From: Methylobacterium sp. J-068
Lineage (GTDB): Bacteria > Pseudomonadota > Alphaproteobacteria > Rhizobiales > Beijerinckiaceae
Assembly: GCF_022829445.1 (NCBI RefSeq)
Contig: NZ_JAKSXY010000095.1
Location: 1 to 64,000 of the forward strand
DNA length: 64,000 nt
Direction of reading: 5' to 3'
Made by a program: the position numbers and the translations under genes. Below the pieces are notes generated by a model. That model saw nothing but the letters and a program-made list of their open reading frames with translations. It searched no databases and was not told the DNA's origin. Shown piece by piece: positions 55,840 to 64,000 of this stretch (positions within the stretch are counted from its first letter, which is position 1; every line of letters begins with the position of its first letter).

Positions 55840-56436
55840 TTGCGTGCCAGCCCCTCGCGTCATGCCCCCCCGGCGGACGACCCCAAGCGCAGCGACGCCG
55901 CGCTGGCGCGTCTCGTCGCGGCCGTCGCCCGGCGCGACGAGGCCGCCCTGCGGACGCTCTACGATCGGACGGCGGCGAAACTTTTCGGCGTGATCCTGCG
56001 TATCCAGGCGGATCGCGGCATGGCCGAGGACGTGTTGCAGGATGTGTACCTGCGCGTCTGGCAGAATGCCGCGTCCTACAGCCCCGAGGCCGGTCGGCCG
56101 CTGGCCTGGCTCTGCACCATCGCGCGCAACCGGGCGATCGACGGGCTGCGCAGACGGCACGAGGTCCAGGGGCCTGTCACCGAGGACGGAGAGGATTGGG
56201 TGGAGCGTCTGGCCGATCCCCACGACAGCGCGGGCGCGATCCTCGACGGCCACGCGCTCCGGGCCTGCCTCGACCGGCTCGAGGCGATGCACCGTGATTG
56301 CATCGTGCTGGCCTATTGCGAGGGCCGGTCCCGCGAGGACCTCGCCCTGCGCTACGACCGCCCCGTCAGCACCATCAAGACCTGGCTGCACCGCGGCCTC
56401 GCGGCCTTGCGCGGCTGCCTGGACGGTGCCGCATGA
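55840..56436 (+). CDS. ECF RNA polymerase sigma factor
   Basis: This protein of about 198 residues has sigma region 2 (LARLVAAVARRDEAALRTLYDRTAAKLFGVILRIQADRGMAEDVLQDVYLRVWQNA) and region 4 (LDRLEAMHRDCIVLAYCEGRSREDLALRYDRPVSTIKTWLHRGLAALRGCL). WLCTIARNRAIDGLRRR marks the SigK/ECF19-like type. The TTG at 55840 has a GAGGAGGAT site upstream; the frame is open much further, so the start is uncertain. The stop overlaps the anti-sigma start as ATGA, the usual arrangement with a RskA-like partner. Confidence 0.9.
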   Translation: MRASPSRHAPPADDPKRSDAALARLVAAVARRDEAALRTLYDRTAAKLFGVILRIQADRGMAEDVLQDVYLRVWQNAASYSPEAGRPLAWLCTIARNRAIDGLRRRHEVQGPVTEDGEDWVERLADPHDSAGAILDGHALRACLDRLEAMHRDCIVLAYCEGRSREDLALRYDRPVSTIKTWLHRGLAALRGCLDGAA

Positions 56437-57158
56437 CCCCCGATCCGAACGAACGCGACCTGCGCCTCGCCGAGTACGTGCTCGGCACCCTGACGCCCCC
56501 TGAGCGGGCGGCGGTGGACCTCGAACTCGCCGTGGACCCCGCCGCCCGCGCGGCGCGCGCGGCCTGGGATCGCCGCCTGGCCCCCCTCGCCCTCGCGGCG
56601 CCCGAGGCCGAGCCGGGGCCCGGCGTGTGGCCGGCCATCGCCCGGTCGATCGCCCAGTCGATCGCCGATGAGACGGCCCGCCCCCTGGCCGCCAACGACG
56701 ACCGCATCGGCGCGCTCCAGGGTTCGCTGCGGCGCTGGCGGCTCGCCGCCGGCACGGCCGCCGCCCTCGCGGCGGGCCTCGCCCTGTTCATCGCCGTCGG
56801 TCCGCCGCGGCCGGGCGACGGGGACGGGCGCTACCTCGCGGTCGTCAACAGCGGCGGCGAGGCACCGGCCCTCCTCGTCAGCATCGACACCCGCGCGGGC
56901 ACCGCGCGGGTCCGCCCCGTGGGCGCGCAGGCTCCGGCGGGGCACAGCCTCGAACTCTGGTACGTGGGCGCCGGCCAGGCCCCGAAGACCCTCGGCCTCG
57001 TCGGAACGGGCGCGCACGGGGTGACCCTTCCGGTGAAGGCCGACGCGCAGGCGCTCACCGCCGGCAGCTTCGCGGTCTCGGTCGAGCCGGAGGGCGGCTC
57101 CCCCACGGGCCAGCCGACCGGGCCGGTGGTGTATTCGGGCCGGCTGATCCGGGATTAG
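56433..57158 (+). CDS. RskA-like anti-sigma factor
   Basis: This 241-residue membrane protein controls the ECF factor. The N-terminal anti-sigma domain is RDLRLAEYVLGTLTPPERAAVDLELAVDPAARAARAAWDRRLAPLA. The TM helix is at about 104-123 (LAAGTAAALAAGLALFIAVG). The extracytoplasmic RskA-type C domain has YLAVVNSGGEAPALLVSIDTRAGTARVRPVGAQAPAGHSLELWYVGAGQAPKTLGLVG and ends PTGPVVYSGRLIRD. The start overlaps the sigma stop by four bases, so the pair is co-translated. The signal it senses is unknown. Confidence 0.92.
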   Translation: MTPDPNERDLRLAEYVLGTLTPPERAAVDLELAVDPAARAARAAWDRRLAPLALAAPEAEPGPGVWPAIARSIAQSIADETARPLAANDDRIGALQGSLRRWRLAAGTAAALAAGLALFIAVGPPRPGDGDGRYLAVVNSGGEAPALLVSIDTRAGTARVRPVGAQAPAGHSLELWYVGAGQAPKTLGLVGTGAHGVTLPVKADAQALTAGSFAVSVEPEGGSPTGQPTGPVVYSGRLIRD

Positions 57159-57356
57159 GGCCGTCTCCCGATCCCGTCGCGGCACGGTTCAGGGCGCCGG
57201 GGCACGATGGGCGGGGCGCGCCGCCGGCGCGTGCCCCGGCGACGGATGGACGGGATTGAAACCGTCCCCGCCCCCGCCGCCCCTGGATTCCGCGAAAAAA
57301 TGCGCCCACCCTGGGATGAACGGCCGAGCGCCGAACGTATCAGGCGAGGATCTTCG

Positions 57357-58676
57357 ATGGCGGGCCATCCGGACGAGGACCAGGGCGGCTCGAAAGCCGC
57401 CGCCGTGCTGCGCGTCACCAGCGGCAACTTCCTGGAGATGTTCGACTTCTTCGCGTTCGGGTTCTACGCCTCCTATATCGCCAAGGCGTTCTTCCCCAGC
57501 GAGAACGAGTTCGCCTCGCTGATGCTGACCTTCATGACCTTCGGCGCGGGCTTCCTGATGCGCCCGCTCGGGGCGGTGCTGCTCGGGGCCTATGTCGACC
57601 GGGTCGGGCGGCGCCAGGGGCTCATCGTCACCCTGGCGATCATGGCCGCCGGCACCGTGCTCATCGCGCTGGTGCCCGATTACGCGACGCTGGGCCTCCT
57701 CGCCCCCGCCCTGGTGCTGATCGGGCGCCTGCTTCAGGGCTTCTCGGCGGGCGTCGAGCTCGGCGGCGTCTCGGTCTACCTCGCGGAACTCGCGCCCCCC
57801 GGCCGGCAGGGCTTCTACGTGGCCTGGCAATCGGGCAGCCAGCAGGTGGCGATCATGGCGGCGGCGGCCATCGGCTACGCCCTCAACCGCCTGCTGATGC
57901 CGGCGGAGATGGGCGCCTGGGGCTGGCGCATCCCCTTCCTGATCGGCTGCCTGCTGGTGCCGTTCCTGTTCTACATCCGCCGCTCGCTGCAGGAGACGCC
58001 GGCCTTCCGGGCGCGCAAGGTCCACCCGCCGGTGGGCGAGGTCGTGCGCAGCCTCGGCCGCAACTGGCGGATCGTCGGGCTCGGCATGCTGATGGTGGCG
58101 ATGACCACGATCGCGTTCTACGCGATCACGGTCTACACGCCGACCTTCGGCAAGAGCGTCCTCAGGCTCTCCGACACCGACAGCCTGGTCGTGACCTTCT
58201 GCGTCGCGGTGTCGAACCTGTTCTGGCTGCCCGTGATGGGGGCGCTCTCCGACCGGGTCGGGCGCCGGCCGATCCTGCTGCTGTTCTCGGGGCTGACCCT
58301 CGTCACCGCCTATCCGGCGCTGGCCTGGCTCGTGGCGCATCCGAGCTTCGAGACCATGCTCGCGGTGCTGCTCTGGCTGTCCTTCCTCTACGGCAGCTAC
58401 AACGGCGCCATGGTGGTGGCGCTCACCGAGATCGTGCCCGTGGAGGTCCGCACCGCCGGCTTCTCGCTGGCCTATTCCCTGGCCACCGCCATCTTCGGCG
58501 GGATGACGCCGCTGATCGCTACCTGGCTGATCGAGGCCTCGGGCAACCGGGCCGCGCCCGGCCTGTGGATGGCCTTCGGCGGCGCCTGCGGCCTCGTCGC
58601 GACCCTGGTGCTCTATCGCGGGGGCGCGGCCCGCGACGTTCCGGCGACCGGCGCCGTCAGGTCGGCTCGACCGTGA
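57357..58676 (+). CDS. MFS transporter of the metabolite:H+ symporter family (citrate-type)
   Basis: This 439-residue transporter has twelve predicted helices. The start [40 protein letters not shown] is diagnostic of the citrate/tricarballylate-proton symporter branch (CitA/TcuC-like). Further family marks are [75 protein letters not shown] and [17 protein letters not shown]. The substrate is probably a tricarboxylate or related acid. ATG 57357 with AGGCGAGGA is preferred to the frame's open start at 57207. It overlaps the convergent GNAT gene by 20 bp. Confidence 0.9.
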   Translation: MAGHPDEDQGGSKAAAVLRVTSGNFLEMFDFFAFGFYASYIAKAFFPSENEFASLMLTFMTFGAGFLMRPLGAVLLGAYVDRVGRRQGLIVTLAIMAAGTVLIALVPDYATLGLLAPALVLIGRLLQGFSAGVELGGVSVYLAELAPPGRQGFYVAWQSGSQQVAIMAAAAIGYALNRLLMPAEMGAWGWRIPFLIGCLLVPFLFYIRRSLQETPAFRARKVHPPVGEVVRSLGRNWRIVGLGMLMVAMTTIAFYAITVYTPTFGKSVLRLSDTDSLVVTFCVAVSNLFWLPVMGALSDRVGRRPILLLFSGLTLVTAYPALAWLVAHPSFETMLAVLLWLSFLYGSYNGAMVVALTEIVPVEVRTAGFSLAYSLATAIFGGMTPLIATWLIEASGNRAAPGLWMAFGGACGLVATLVLYRGGAARDVPATGAVRSARP

Positions 58677-59178
58677 AGATGCGCCGGCCCGGCAGCTGGC
58701 CCGCGTCGCCGGTGTCGCGGAACCCGACCTTGGTGAGCAGGCCCACCGAGGCCACGTTGTCGAGGCGGCACTGGGCGATGATGAAGCGGTGCGGGAAGCG
58801 CTTGCGCAGCAGGGCGAGGACGCCCGCCACCGCCTCGCCGCCGTAGCCCTGCCCGCGCGCCGCGCCGCCGACCCAGTAGCCGATCTCCACCGCCTTCTCC
58901 CCGCGCAGGTGCAGGCCGACGATCGCCACGAGGGTGCCGTCCCGCCCCCTTGCGCCGAGGAAGCAGTCGGTGGTCACCTTGGCCGGGCCGATCAGCCGGC
59001 GGGCATCCGCCAGGGTGAAGGGATCGGACAGGAACGCCACCGCCCCGGTGATCGCGGGATCGTCGGTGAGCGCGCGCACGGCCTCGGCATCGGCCGGTTC
59101 CAGCGGCGTCAGGCGCAGGCGCGCGGTCTCGACGGGGGGCAGCTTGGCGAGGGAGTAGCGCGAGGCGAGATTGAGCAT
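58657..59178 (-). CDS. GNAT-family N-acetyltransferase (RimJ/RimL type)
   Basis: This 173-residue acetyltransferase has the start [28 protein letters not shown], the strand [28 protein letters not shown] with the acetyl-CoA loop [10 protein letters not shown], and [23 protein letters not shown]. This places it in the RimJ/L-like Acetyltransf_3 group. The substrate (ribosomal protein, antibiotic, polyamine) cannot be told. It overlaps the MFS gene convergently by 20 bp, and lies downstream of the EamA gene on the same strand with a 32-bp gap. Confidence 0.88.
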   Translation of the reverse strand: MLNLASRYSLAKLPPVETARLRLTPLEPADAEAVRALTDDPAITGAVAFLSDPFTLADARRLIGPAKVTTDCFLGARGRDGTLVAIVGLHLRGEKAVEIGYWVGGAARGQGYGGEAVAGVLALLRKRFPHRFIIAQCRLDNVASVGLLTKVGFRDTGDAGQLPGRRIFTVEPT

Positions 59179-59210
59179 GGCCGGGCGATCTTATCAGATC
59201 GCACGCCGTT

Positions 59211-60137
59211 CTACCTCGGGTTTCGCTCCGGGTTTCGGGCAAACGTCCTGGGGGTTTGGGCAAAGGTCTTGGGGGTTTGGGCAAAGGTCTTGGCGCCGGC
59301 GACGCAGAGCACGACCAAGCCCGTCACCGCCAGCATGGACGGCGCGACGGGCTCGCCCAGGAGCCAGCCCGCCAGCGCCAGCCCGAAGAAGGGCTGCAGG
59401 AGTTGCAACTGCCCCACGCCCGCGATGCCCCCGAGGGCGAGCCCGCGATACCAGAACACGAATCCGACGAGCATGCTGAACACCGAGACGTAGGCAAGCC
59501 CGCCCCAGGCCGGCCAGCCGATGCCGCTCCAAGCCACGGGCCGGGTCGCCACCGCGAGGACGGCCATCATCGGCAGGGACAGGACGAGGGACCAGGAGAT
59601 GACCTGCCAGCCGCCAAAGCGGCGCGACAGGGCCCCGCCCTCCGCGTAGCCGAGGCCGCAGAGCAGGATGGCGGCCAGCATCAGGAGGTCGCCCGTGAGC
59701 GAAGCGCCGCCATCCTGCGCAAGGGCGAACCCCGCCACCGCCGCGGCGCCTAGGACGGAGAACAACCAGAAGGCCGGCCTCGGGCGCTCGCCTCCGCGCA
59801 GGACGCCGAACAGGGCCGTGGCGAGCGGCAGGAGACCGACGAAGACGATGGAATGCGCGGCGGTGACGTGCTGGAGCGCCAGAGCGGTCAGCAGCGGAAA
59901 GCCCATCACCACGCCCAGAGCCACCAGGGCCAGGGCACCGAGATCGCCCCGCACCGGCCGCTTCTGGCGCAGGAGCGCCAGCAGGGCCGCCCCCAGAAGC
60001 GCGGCGATCACCGCCCGGGCGGCGGTGAGAAAGAGCGGCGCGAAGCCCTCCACCGCCACCCGCGTGGCCGGCAGCGAGGCGCTGAAGATGAGAACTCCGA
60101 GAAGGCCGCTGCCCCATCCCGCCGTGCCACCGCGCAT
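59211..60137 (-). CDS. EamA/DMT-family transporter with C-terminal heptapeptide repeat
   Basis: This 308-residue inner-membrane exporter has two EamA domains with about ten helices (GLLGVLIFSASLPATRVAVEGFAPLFLTAARAVIAALL... second half WGGLAYVSVFSMLVGFVFWYRGLALGGIAGVGQLQLLQPFFGLALAGWLLGEP). It probably exports a small metabolite. The C-terminus is unusual: a sevenfold-residue unit, KTFAQTP, is repeated exactly and then varied (KTFAQTPKTFAQTPRTFARN), from a 21-bp DNA repeat. ATG 60137 was chosen because the upstream frame is Arg/Cys-rich without TM character. Confidence 0.88.
   Translation of the reverse strand: MRGGTAGWGSGLLGVLIFSASLPATRVAVEGFAPLFLTAARAVIAALLGAALLALLRQKRPVRGDLGALALVALGVVMGFPLLTALALQHVTAAHSIVFVGLLPLATALFGVLRGGERPRPAFWLFSVLGAAAVAGFALAQDGGASLTGDLLMLAAILLCGLGYAEGGALSRRFGGWQVISWSLVLSLPMMAVLAVATRPVAWSGIGWPAWGGLAYVSVFSMLVGFVFWYRGLALGGIAGVGQLQLLQPFFGLALAGWLLGEPVAPSMLAVTGLVVLCVAGAKTFAQTPKTFAQTPRTFARNPERNPR
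59230..59292. repeat. 21-bp tandem repeat in the C-terminal coding part of the EamA gene
   Basis: Two exact 21-base units (59251-59271 and 59272-59292, core GGGTTTGGGCAAAGGTCTTG) follow a degenerate unit at 59230-59250. Being a multiple of three, copy-number change would keep frame and vary the cytoplasmic tail. Confidence 0.85.
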
Positions 60138-60278
60138 GATCCGCTTGCCCCTGCCTCGCGGACACCGCGATAGCGCCCCAGCGCATGCCTGCAACAGCGA
60201 CACCGCCCGGACAATCCGATCGAACTGTCCGGGCAATAGGCCGGACAGCGTGGCGCGCGCGGGTGCGGCGGGCGCATG

Positions 60279-60313
60279 AAAAAAACCCGCCCCGGCGCTG
60301 AGCCGGGGCGGGT
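60279..60313 (-). terminator. Strong Rho-independent terminator after lctP
   Basis: On the minus strand the stem ACCCGCCCCGGC/GCCGGGGCGGGT (12 bp, perfect) with loop TCAGC is followed by seven T residues. It lies 27 bp after the lactate permease stop. Confidence 0.92.
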
Positions 60314-60339
60314 CCGATCGTCAGGTCCGTGCGTCGCAA

Positions 60340-62067
<1,728 letters not shown>

Positions 62068-62270
62068 GGGCGCCAAACTCCTCCAAGCGAACCCGATCTC
62101 GCGCCGGGCCTTAGCATCCGTTGCTACCAGAGCGGTTCGACCGGCTCAACGCGCATTAATCATGTATTCAGAGAGTGTTGCACGCGGACATCCGCCGACC
62201 CCGGCCGGTGCCGGGCCCCGCGCCGATCGGATCCGCCGACGCGGCGCAGGATCTATCGGGCCGGACACGC

Positions 62271-62296
62271 GGAACATGCACGTCCGGCGACCCGTT
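62271..62296 (+). promoter_or_regulatory. EcfG-type general stress promoter of manganese catalase
   Basis: GGAAC (62271-62275) and CGTT (62293-62296) are separated by exactly 17 bases, matching the alphaproteobacterial EcfG/PhyR consensus GGAAC-N16-17-CGTT. A start about seven bases downstream would give a leader of roughly 36 bases before the ATG at 62339. Manganese catalase is a logical member of this regulon. Confidence 0.65.
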
Positions 62297-62338
62297 CCCT
62301 GTCGAGATCCCGAGCGACCGGAAGCGGAGAATTGATCT

Positions 62339-63262
62339 ATGTTTATGCGCGTTGACAAGCTACAGGCCGAGCTTCCTGCCCCGAAAAGGAAAGATCCGAA
62401 CGCCGCGGCGGCCCTGCAAGAACTGCTCGGCGGCAAGTATGGCGAGATGTCGACGCTGGGGAACTACATGTTCCAGAGCTTCAATTTTCGCAGCAAATCG
62501 AAACTGCGCCCGTTCTATAGCCTGGTGGCGGCCATCACGGCGGAAGAACTCGGCCATGTCGAGCTCGTCAGCAACGGCGTGGCGATGCTGAACAACGGCC
62601 CGGACAACGACGGCGACGAGACGGATGGCGGCGACATCTCGAAGGCGCCGTTCGAGGACATGAAAGACATCCGCCTCGCGGCGGCCTTCCTGTCGAACGG
62701 CGGCGGCGTGACCCCGGTGAACAGCAACGGCGCCTCCTGGAACAACGACTTCATCACCACCACGGGCAACGTCGTGGTGGACCTGCTGCACAACTTCCAC
62801 CTCGAATGCGGCGCCCGCCTGCACAAGCTGCGCGTCTACGAGACCCTGAAGGACCCGACCGGACGCGAGGTCTGCGGCTACCTCCTGGTGCGCGGCTCGG
62901 TCCACGCCCACGCCTACGCCCTGGCGCTGAAGAAGATCACCGGCGTGGAGATCGAGAAGTTCCTGCCGACCCCGAACATCAACCTCGACAAGATCCCCGA
63001 GTGCCAGAAGTACCTGCAGGAGGGCTCGCACCGCCGGCTCTATACCTTCAGCCCCGGCGACTACACCGAGATGGCCGGGATCTGGGGCAACGGCGAGGTG
63101 GCGCTTCCGGGCGACCCGCCGGGCGAACTCAGCGTCGTCGAGGGCATGCCCGAGGGTGGCAAGATCCACCAGCTCACCGGCGTACCGTCGGCCTTCACCC
63201 CGGATTACGCCCCGGAGGAGATGTTCGAGATCGCCGAGAAGCTGACCAAGAAGGCCCGCTGA
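62339..63262 (+). CDS. Manganese catalase
   Basis: This 307-residue enzyme dismutates hydrogen peroxide at a dimanganese site. The five ligands are all in place by spacing to the L. plantarum enzyme: Glu36 in GGKYGEMSTLGNY, Glu70 and His73 in ITAEELGHVELV, Glu156 in NFHLECGARLHKLR and His189 in RGSVHAHAYALALKK. It starts MRVDKLQAELPAPKRKDPNAAAALQELLGG. The ribosome site is CGGAGAA. It is preceded by a consensus EcfG promoter, so it should be induced in general stress, and followed by a clear terminator. Confidence 0.96.
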   Translation: MFMRVDKLQAELPAPKRKDPNAAAALQELLGGKYGEMSTLGNYMFQSFNFRSKSKLRPFYSLVAAITAEELGHVELVSNGVAMLNNGPDNDGDETDGGDISKAPFEDMKDIRLAAAFLSNGGGVTPVNSNGASWNNDFITTTGNVVVDLLHNFHLECGARLHKLRVYETLKDPTGREVCGYLLVRGSVHAHAYALALKKITGVEIEKFLPTPNINLDKIPECQKYLQEGSHRRLYTFSPGDYTEMAGIWGNGEVALPGDPPGELSVVEGMPEGGKIHQLTGVPSAFTPDYAPEEMFEIAEKLTKKAR

Positions 63263-63294
63263 GGCACGCTCTCGCGGCGCCGGATACGAAATCG

Positions 63295-63328
63295 AAGGGG
63301 CGGCTCCGAGGGGGAGCCGCCCCTTTCT
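63295..63328 (+). terminator. Rho-independent terminator after manganese catalase
   Basis: AAGGGGCGGCTCC and GGAGCCGCCCCTT form a 13-bp perfect stem around GAGGG, followed by TCTC. It lies 32 bp after the catalase stop. Confidence 0.85.
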
Positions 63329-63353
63329 CGTGAGCCAAAGCCACGACCGGCGT

Positions 63354-64000
63354 TCAGCGCCGCCGGGAGGCGCGCCAGAGCGTCCAAAGGCGGCGCCAGC
63401 GCGGAATCTCAATCACCGTGTTCAGCGGGTCGTAGCCCGGCCGCTCCATCGCGGCGACGTAGGGCTCCACCAGCGCGACGGGCAGGAAGGCGGGGCGGGC
63501 GGCGGGCGCGATGGTGGCGCGCGCCGCCTCGTAGGCCTTGAGATGCCGGCGGGCGAGCGCCCGCAGGTCGGCGGTGGCGCGCAGGAGACCGGGCCCGCCG
63601 CGCCCGGTGACGATGTCCTCGCGGGTCACGCCGTAGGATTTCAGGATGTCGGCGGGCAGGTAGACCTGGCCCGAGCGGGCGTGCCAGGGCAGCGCCCGCA
63701 GCAGGCCGGTGACCCCGTAGGCGACGCCCGCATGGCCGGCGGCCGCGGCCCCACCGGGCTCGACCCCGTCGCAGAGCACGAGGGCGCCGAGGCGGATGAG
63801 CGCCGAGGCGGTCTCGCCGCAATAGCCCTCGAGGTCGTTCACCCGGGGCATCGGGTCCTCGTAGAGGTCGAAGACGCGGGCATCGATGAGGTCGACGAAG
63901 GGCTGGCGCCCGAGCTTGCGCCGGACGATGGCGTCGTCGAGGGCGGCGGCGACGGGATTGGCCTTGACGTCGCCCCGCGCTTCCCCCTGGAGGGCGTCGC
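63354..64000 (-). CDS. Squalene/phytoene synthase-family protein, 5' end beyond the window
   Basis: This is the C-terminal part (at least 215 residues) of a squalene/phytoene-synthase-fold protein. It contains DDAIVRRKLGRQPFVDLIDARVFDLYEDPMPRVNDLEGYCGETASALIRLGALVLC, then GHAGVAYGVTGLLRALPWHARSGQVYLPADILKSYGVT. The pattern YCGETAS with a first Asp-poor region resembles the NDUFAF6/complex I assembly branch more than true carotenoid or hopanoid synthases. The ending VEPYVAAMERPGYDPLNTVIEIPRWRRLWTLWRASRRR supports this. The start is outside the window, so the branch is uncertain. Confidence 0.8.
   Translation of the reverse strand, partial: DALQGEARGDVKANPVAAALDDAIVRRKLGRQPFVDLIDARVFDLYEDPMPRVNDLEGYCGETASALIRLGALVLCDGVEPGGAAAAGHAGVAYGVTGLLRALPWHARSGQVYLPADILKSYGVTREDIVTGRGGPGLLRATADLRALARRHLKAYEAARATIAPAARPAFLPVALVEPYVAAMERPGYDPLNTVIEIPRWRRLWTLWRASRRR

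Overview
The window is about 70% G+C and densely packed with typical alphaproteobacterial genes. Its content suggests a member of the Methylobacteriaceae (Methylobacterium sensu lato): TrmFO, an EcfG-type promoter signature, a glutathione-dependent formaldehyde oxidation pair, an oxalate decarboxylase, a second Mfd-like helicase, a DUF2252 protein and a serine-pathway PGDH. This is inferred from gene content and composition; no search was run. I see no phage, transposase or CRISPR array. One short AT-rich stretch near 18.3-18.8 kb stands out as foreign-looking. The very long antisense ORFs are GC-rich shadows and are left out.

Layout. 1-8.4 kb is housekeeping: a PepSY/DUF3649 membrane pair, minC without minD or minE, an orphan osmoprotectant-type ABC ATPase, small exported or membrane proteins, a HAD hydrolase, TenA with an aldose-epimerase-like protein, and MepA. 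8.4-12 kb holds a secreted protein, a molbindin, a DUF2293 protein, MsrA and an HD-GYP phosphodiesterase. 12.3-18.2 kb is a complete sulfonate-sulfur operon: FMN reductase, SsuA, SsuC, SsuB, SsuD and a second SsuA. Two very short ORFs with tandem cysteine codons lie just before msuE and just before ssuB; they may be cysteine-sensing leaders. 18.2-21.9 kb holds small exported proteins, the AT-rich membrane gene and oxalate decarboxylase. 21.9-27 kb holds the divergent Mfd-like translocase and a DUF2252 protein, followed by a degenerate tRNA-Cys-like sequence and phosphoglucomutase.

29.2-39.5 kb looks like a catabolic district. It holds a family III CoA-transferase divergent from glutaryl-CoA dehydrogenase, a 2-hydroxyacid dehydrogenase, a DHDPS-superfamily lyase/aldolase, a hydratase-like protein, a TauABC/SsuABC-type importer, a carnitine-dehydrogenase-like enzyme and an SDR. 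The genes could import and degrade a small organic acid or amino-acid-derived compound of unknown identity. 39.5-46.2 kb holds a glycine-zipper protein, an LRR-kinase fusion, XerC, FghA, class III alcohol dehydrogenase and a DUF938 methyltransferase.

46.3-64 kb holds a large hybrid histidine kinase, TrmFO, an HtrA-like protein that has lost all three catalytic residues, a D-2-hydroxyglutarate-dehydrogenase-like flavoprotein divergent from serA (a functionally sensible pair), an ECF sigma/anti-sigma pair, an MFS carrier, a GNAT enzyme, an EamA exporter, lactate permease with a strong terminator, manganese catalase behind a consensus EcfG promoter, and a partial squalene/phytoene-synthase-family gene running off the right edge.
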